Below, one piece after another: positions 61,709 to 64,000 of a DNA stretch of 64,000 nt. Numbering within the stretch: the stretch's first letter is position 1; the number at the start of each line of letters is the position of its first letter. The DNA is from Phycisphaerales bacterium. GTDB lineage: Bacteria; Planctomycetota; Phycisphaerae; Phycisphaerales; UBA1924. Location: assembly GCA_029260555.1 (NCBI GenBank), contig JAJDCZ010000022.1:62001-126000 (forward strand), written 5' to 3'. The notes below the pieces were generated by a model. That model searched no databases. It worked only from the letters and a program-made list of their open reading frames with translations, and was not told the DNA's origin. A program made the position numbers and the translations under genes.

Positions 61709-64000
61709 TCACTTGCCTTCGTACCAGTTTTTTCCAATCGAAGCGTCAACGACCAGAGGCACATCAAGTGCCATGGCAGCTTCCATCTGGTTGACGATCA
61801 GCTCTTTGACTTTCTCTGCGTGCTGTTCAGGCGACTCAAAGACCAGTTCGTCATGGATCTGAAGCAGCATGAACACATCGGGAATCGCAGGCTGTCCATC
61901 TCGCCAATGCTCAGCATATGGGCTGAGGGCTTTGTGCAGATCGAGCATGGCCAGCTTGATTAGATCTGCTGCAGAGCCTTGCACGACGGAGTTGATGGCG
62001 ATGCGTTCAGCAAGTGCCCTGCGCTGCGGATTGCGTGAATCCAGATCGGTAATGGGTCTGCGTCGGCCCAGGATGGTCTTGACATAGCCGAACTTTTTGG
62101 CATGTTCGACGCATTCTTGCAAGAAGGTGTTGATGCCGGGGTATTTGAGTTTGTAGTCGTCGATGATGGTCCCAGCCTGGGAGTTGGAGATACTCAGGCG
62201 TGATGCCAAGCCATAAGGCGTGATGCCATAGACAATGCCGAAGTTGACCATTTTGGCGCCGGAACGCTGCTCGCGTGTGACCTGATCGACAGGGATGTCA
62301 TGAATCTGGGCTGCGACAGCAGTGTGGATATCCTGCCCTTCACGAAAAGCCTTGATGAGCGCTTCATCACGCGAGAGATGCGCCAGAATACGAAGCTCGA
62401 TCTGGGAATAGTCCGCGACGATCAGCACGCGATCTGGTGGCGCGATAAAGGCTTTGCGAATCTCGCGGCCGATGGTTGTGCGGATGGGGATGTTCTGGAG
62501 ATTGGGGTCGCTGGATGAAAGCCTGCCGGTGGCTGCGATAGTCTGATGAAAACTGGCATGAACCCTGCCGGTGTCGGGGTGAATTGCTTCCTTGAGTGCG
62601 ACGAGATATGTGCTGACCAGCTTGGTGAGTTGACGGTTTTCGATGATTAGTGCAGGGATCTGGCTGGTGACGGTGGGGTCCAGTGCCAGTTTTTCGAGCA
62701 CTTCGGTGTCTGTCGAATACCCCGTTTTGGTTTTCTTGATGGGTTTAATACCCAGACCCGGTTCAGCAGCATCAGGATCGTTGAACAGAATGCCTGAAAG
62801 TTGCTTGGGAGAGCCGGGGTTGAAGGATCGGCCACAGGTTTCCATAGCCTGGTCAGCAATCTGAGTATGGAGTTCATCAATGCGTTTTTGCAAACGGGTT
62901 CGTTGTTGGTCAAGCTCGTCAGGGTCGAGCAGGATGCCCGTGGATTCCAGAGCTGCCAAAACCTCGACGAGCGGATACTCAACATCGCGGGCGAGAGACT
63001 CAAGCTCCATAGCTTTGAGCTGAGGTTCAAAGTATTCAGCCAGTTGTAGCGTGACATCGGTGTCTTCTGCTGCGTATGGGGCAGCATCATCAAGAGGAAC
63101 AGAATCAAAGGTTCGCTGGTTTTTGCCGGTGCCTATGAGATCCTTGATAGAAAGATTGGTTCGCCCCAGAAGCGCCTGGGCCAGTGCGTCCATGGCATGG
63201 CTTGTGCGCGAGCCATCTGCAAGAAAGCTGGCGATCATGGTGTCACACCCGCCCGGTGCTGTCAGGCCTTGCAATGAAATGCCAGCACGGGCAAGTACGA
63301 TGATGTCATACTTGAGATTGTGTCCGATTTTTGCGATGGCGGGGTTTTCGAGGATCGATTTCAAAGCAGCAAGGACGGTTTGTTCGTCCATGTGCGTTGT
63401 TGGGTCTGGTGAACGGGTGGGGATGTACCAGCCCGCACCTGTAGCGATGGAAAAACTCAGGCCACAGAGTGAAGCGCGGGTGGGATGGATGCTGGTGGTT
63501 TCGGTATCGACTGCGATGCGCTTGGCACAGCTGAGGGTTTTGACAAGGGCTGCGAGTTCTTCGGGTGTGGTGATGCAGGTATATTCACCAGCAGCTTCTC
63601 GCTTTGGTGTGTTGAAAGCTTGAGTAAACAGGTTTTCGGGTTCATTTGCATGGGAATCTGGCTGGGGTCTGGCATCTGTCTCAGAGTGGGAGGCTTGGCT
63701 GGTCAGATCCTTGAGTTCGCGTTCGGCGCGGTTCAGTCCCAGTTCGCGAAAGGCTGGCAGGAGTTTTTCAAGGTCCAGGTTTTCGACGCGGGCGCTCTCC
63801 AGATCAAATGCAAGATCAACATCATGGCGAAGCGTCACGAGGGATCGGCTCAGGGGGATGGTCTTGACTGAGGCGCGGATGTTTTCGCCTCGCTTGCCTT
63901 TGATTTGCTCAGCATCCTGGAGCAAGGCTTCGAGTGAGCCATATTTCTGGATGAGCTGACAGGCGGTTTTCTCGCCGATGCCCGGGACACCCGGGATATT
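61709..64000 (-). CDS. polA: DNA polymerase I (5' end cut by window)
   Basis: The frame continues to the window edge, so the N-terminal nuclease domain is only partly seen: the last 763 residues are present, starting inside the H3TH motif (PGVPGIGEKTA). The 3'-5' proofreading domain appears intact, with IAVDTETTSI (Asp and Glu), GHNLKYDII and AAEDTDVTLQ. The polymerase domain has motif A DYSQIELRILAHLSRDE, motif B RSGAKMVNFGIVYGITPYG and motif C QIHDELVFE. It fills gaps after excision repair and removes Okazaki primers. Not a pseudogene; only the edge truncates it. Confidence 0.96.
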   Translation of the reverse strand, partial: NIPGVPGIGEKTACQLIQKYGSLEALLQDAEQIKGKRGENIRASVKTIPLSRSLVTLRHDVDLAFDLESARVENLDLEKLLPAFRELGLNRAERELKDLTSQASHSETDARPQPDSHANEPENLFTQAFNTPKREAAGEYTCITTPEELAALVKTLSCAKRIAVDTETTSIHPTRASLCGLSFSIATGAGWYIPTRSPDPTTHMDEQTVLAALKSILENPAIAKIGHNLKYDIIVLARAGISLQGLTAPGGCDTMIASFLADGSRTSHAMDALAQALLGRTNLSIKDLIGTGKNQRTFDSVPLDDAAPYAAEDTDVTLQLAEYFEPQLKAMELESLARDVEYPLVEVLAALESTGILLDPDELDQQRTRLQKRIDELHTQIADQAMETCGRSFNPGSPKQLSGILFNDPDAAEPGLGIKPIKKTKTGYSTDTEVLEKLALDPTVTSQIPALIIENRQLTKLVSTYLVALKEAIHPDTGRVHASFHQTIAATGRLSSSDPNLQNIPIRTTIGREIRKAFIAPPDRVLIVADYSQIELRILAHLSRDEALIKAFREGQDIHTAVAAQIHDIPVDQVTREQRSGAKMVNFGIVYGITPYGLASRLSISNSQAGTIIDDYKLKYPGINTFLQECVEHAKKFGYVKTILGRRRPITDLDSRNPQRRALAERIAINSVVQGSAADLIKLAMLDLHKALSPYAEHWRDGQPAIPDVFMLLQIHDELVFESPEQHAEKVKELIVNQMEAAMALDVPLVVDASIGKNWYEGK

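Noticed and set aside
61709-64000. polA as a truncated pseudogene.
   Set aside because: The frame runs to the window edge inside a normal H3TH motif; the missing part is simply outside the window.
1-64000. CRISPR arrays, prophage, integrative elements or rRNA genes.
   Set aside because: No regularly spaced repeats, phage structural or integrase genes, or rRNA segments were seen on either strand.

Overview
The window looks like a chromosome segment of a planctomycete, most likely of the class Phycisphaerae. The clues are two secreted proteins with dockerin-like calcium-loop repeats (one with the tag at its very C-terminus), a pseudopilin with the H-X9-DG ending, a PEP-CTERM-like protein, a stand-alone mraZ, an IS200/REP-type transposase of the planctomycete kind and large house-specific versions of CvpA and GspE. 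This assignment is inference from gene content; no rRNA gene is present. The first gene (GT39 glycosyltransferase) and the last (polA) are cut by the window edges.

Layout. 1-5.6 kb: glycosyltransferase, truB, a membrane protein, then lemA with an M48 protease. 5.9-8.6 kb: two unrecognised proteins (one exported, one membrane) separated by a gap holding a long inverted repeat. 8.7-16 kb: folE2, the cell-elongation pair mrdA-rodA, rsmG and a DinG-type helicase in a tight plus-strand run. 16-23.3 kb: a small exported protein behind a structured leader, an AhpD-like protein, a stand-alone mraZ with a candidate small RNA downstream, a flavin reductase, a WbaZ-type glycosyltransferase, an amidohydrolase, a lipoprotein and an exported TPR protein. 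23.4-35.2 kb: a REP-type transposase, then rplK-rplA-rplJ-rplL-rpoB-rpoC with an attenuator before rpoB and a strong terminator after rpoC. 35.3-38.8 kb: a minus-strand operon of three exported proteins under a cobalamin riboswitch. 39-43.7 kb: two dockerin-tagged exported proteins, a glycosylasparaginase-family enzyme and a SWIM zinc-finger protein. 44.1-49.5 kb: tRNA-Gln, a GlmU-type uridylyltransferase domain, prs, rplY, pth, rpsF, ssb, rplI, terminator. 49.7-54.6 kb: a CvpA-like membrane protein, a membrane-anchored GspE-like protein with a broken P-loop and an intact PilT-like ATPase. 54.9-58.7 kb: a Gld-type ABC exporter operon. 58.8-64 kb: a PAS/GAF/receiver protein, prmC and polA.

The most interesting unit is the cobalamin-controlled operon. 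Its first gene encodes a secreted beta-propeller with a PEP-CTERM-like anchor and the second an exported beta-rich protein. This resembles in outline the BtuG-type B12-capturing propellers of Bacteroidota, but here it is joined to a pseudopilin and to a planctomycete-type anchor; I infer a surface system for catching vitamin B12.

A second large-scale feature is base composition. To the left of about 18.4 kb the plus strand is richer in C than G whichever strand the genes are on, and to the right it is richer in G. The change falls at an intergenic stretch (18290-18546) with a DnaA-box match, so it may be a replication origin, with the rpl-rpo operon being read away from it. All counts and structures were made by eye; no search or folding program was used.
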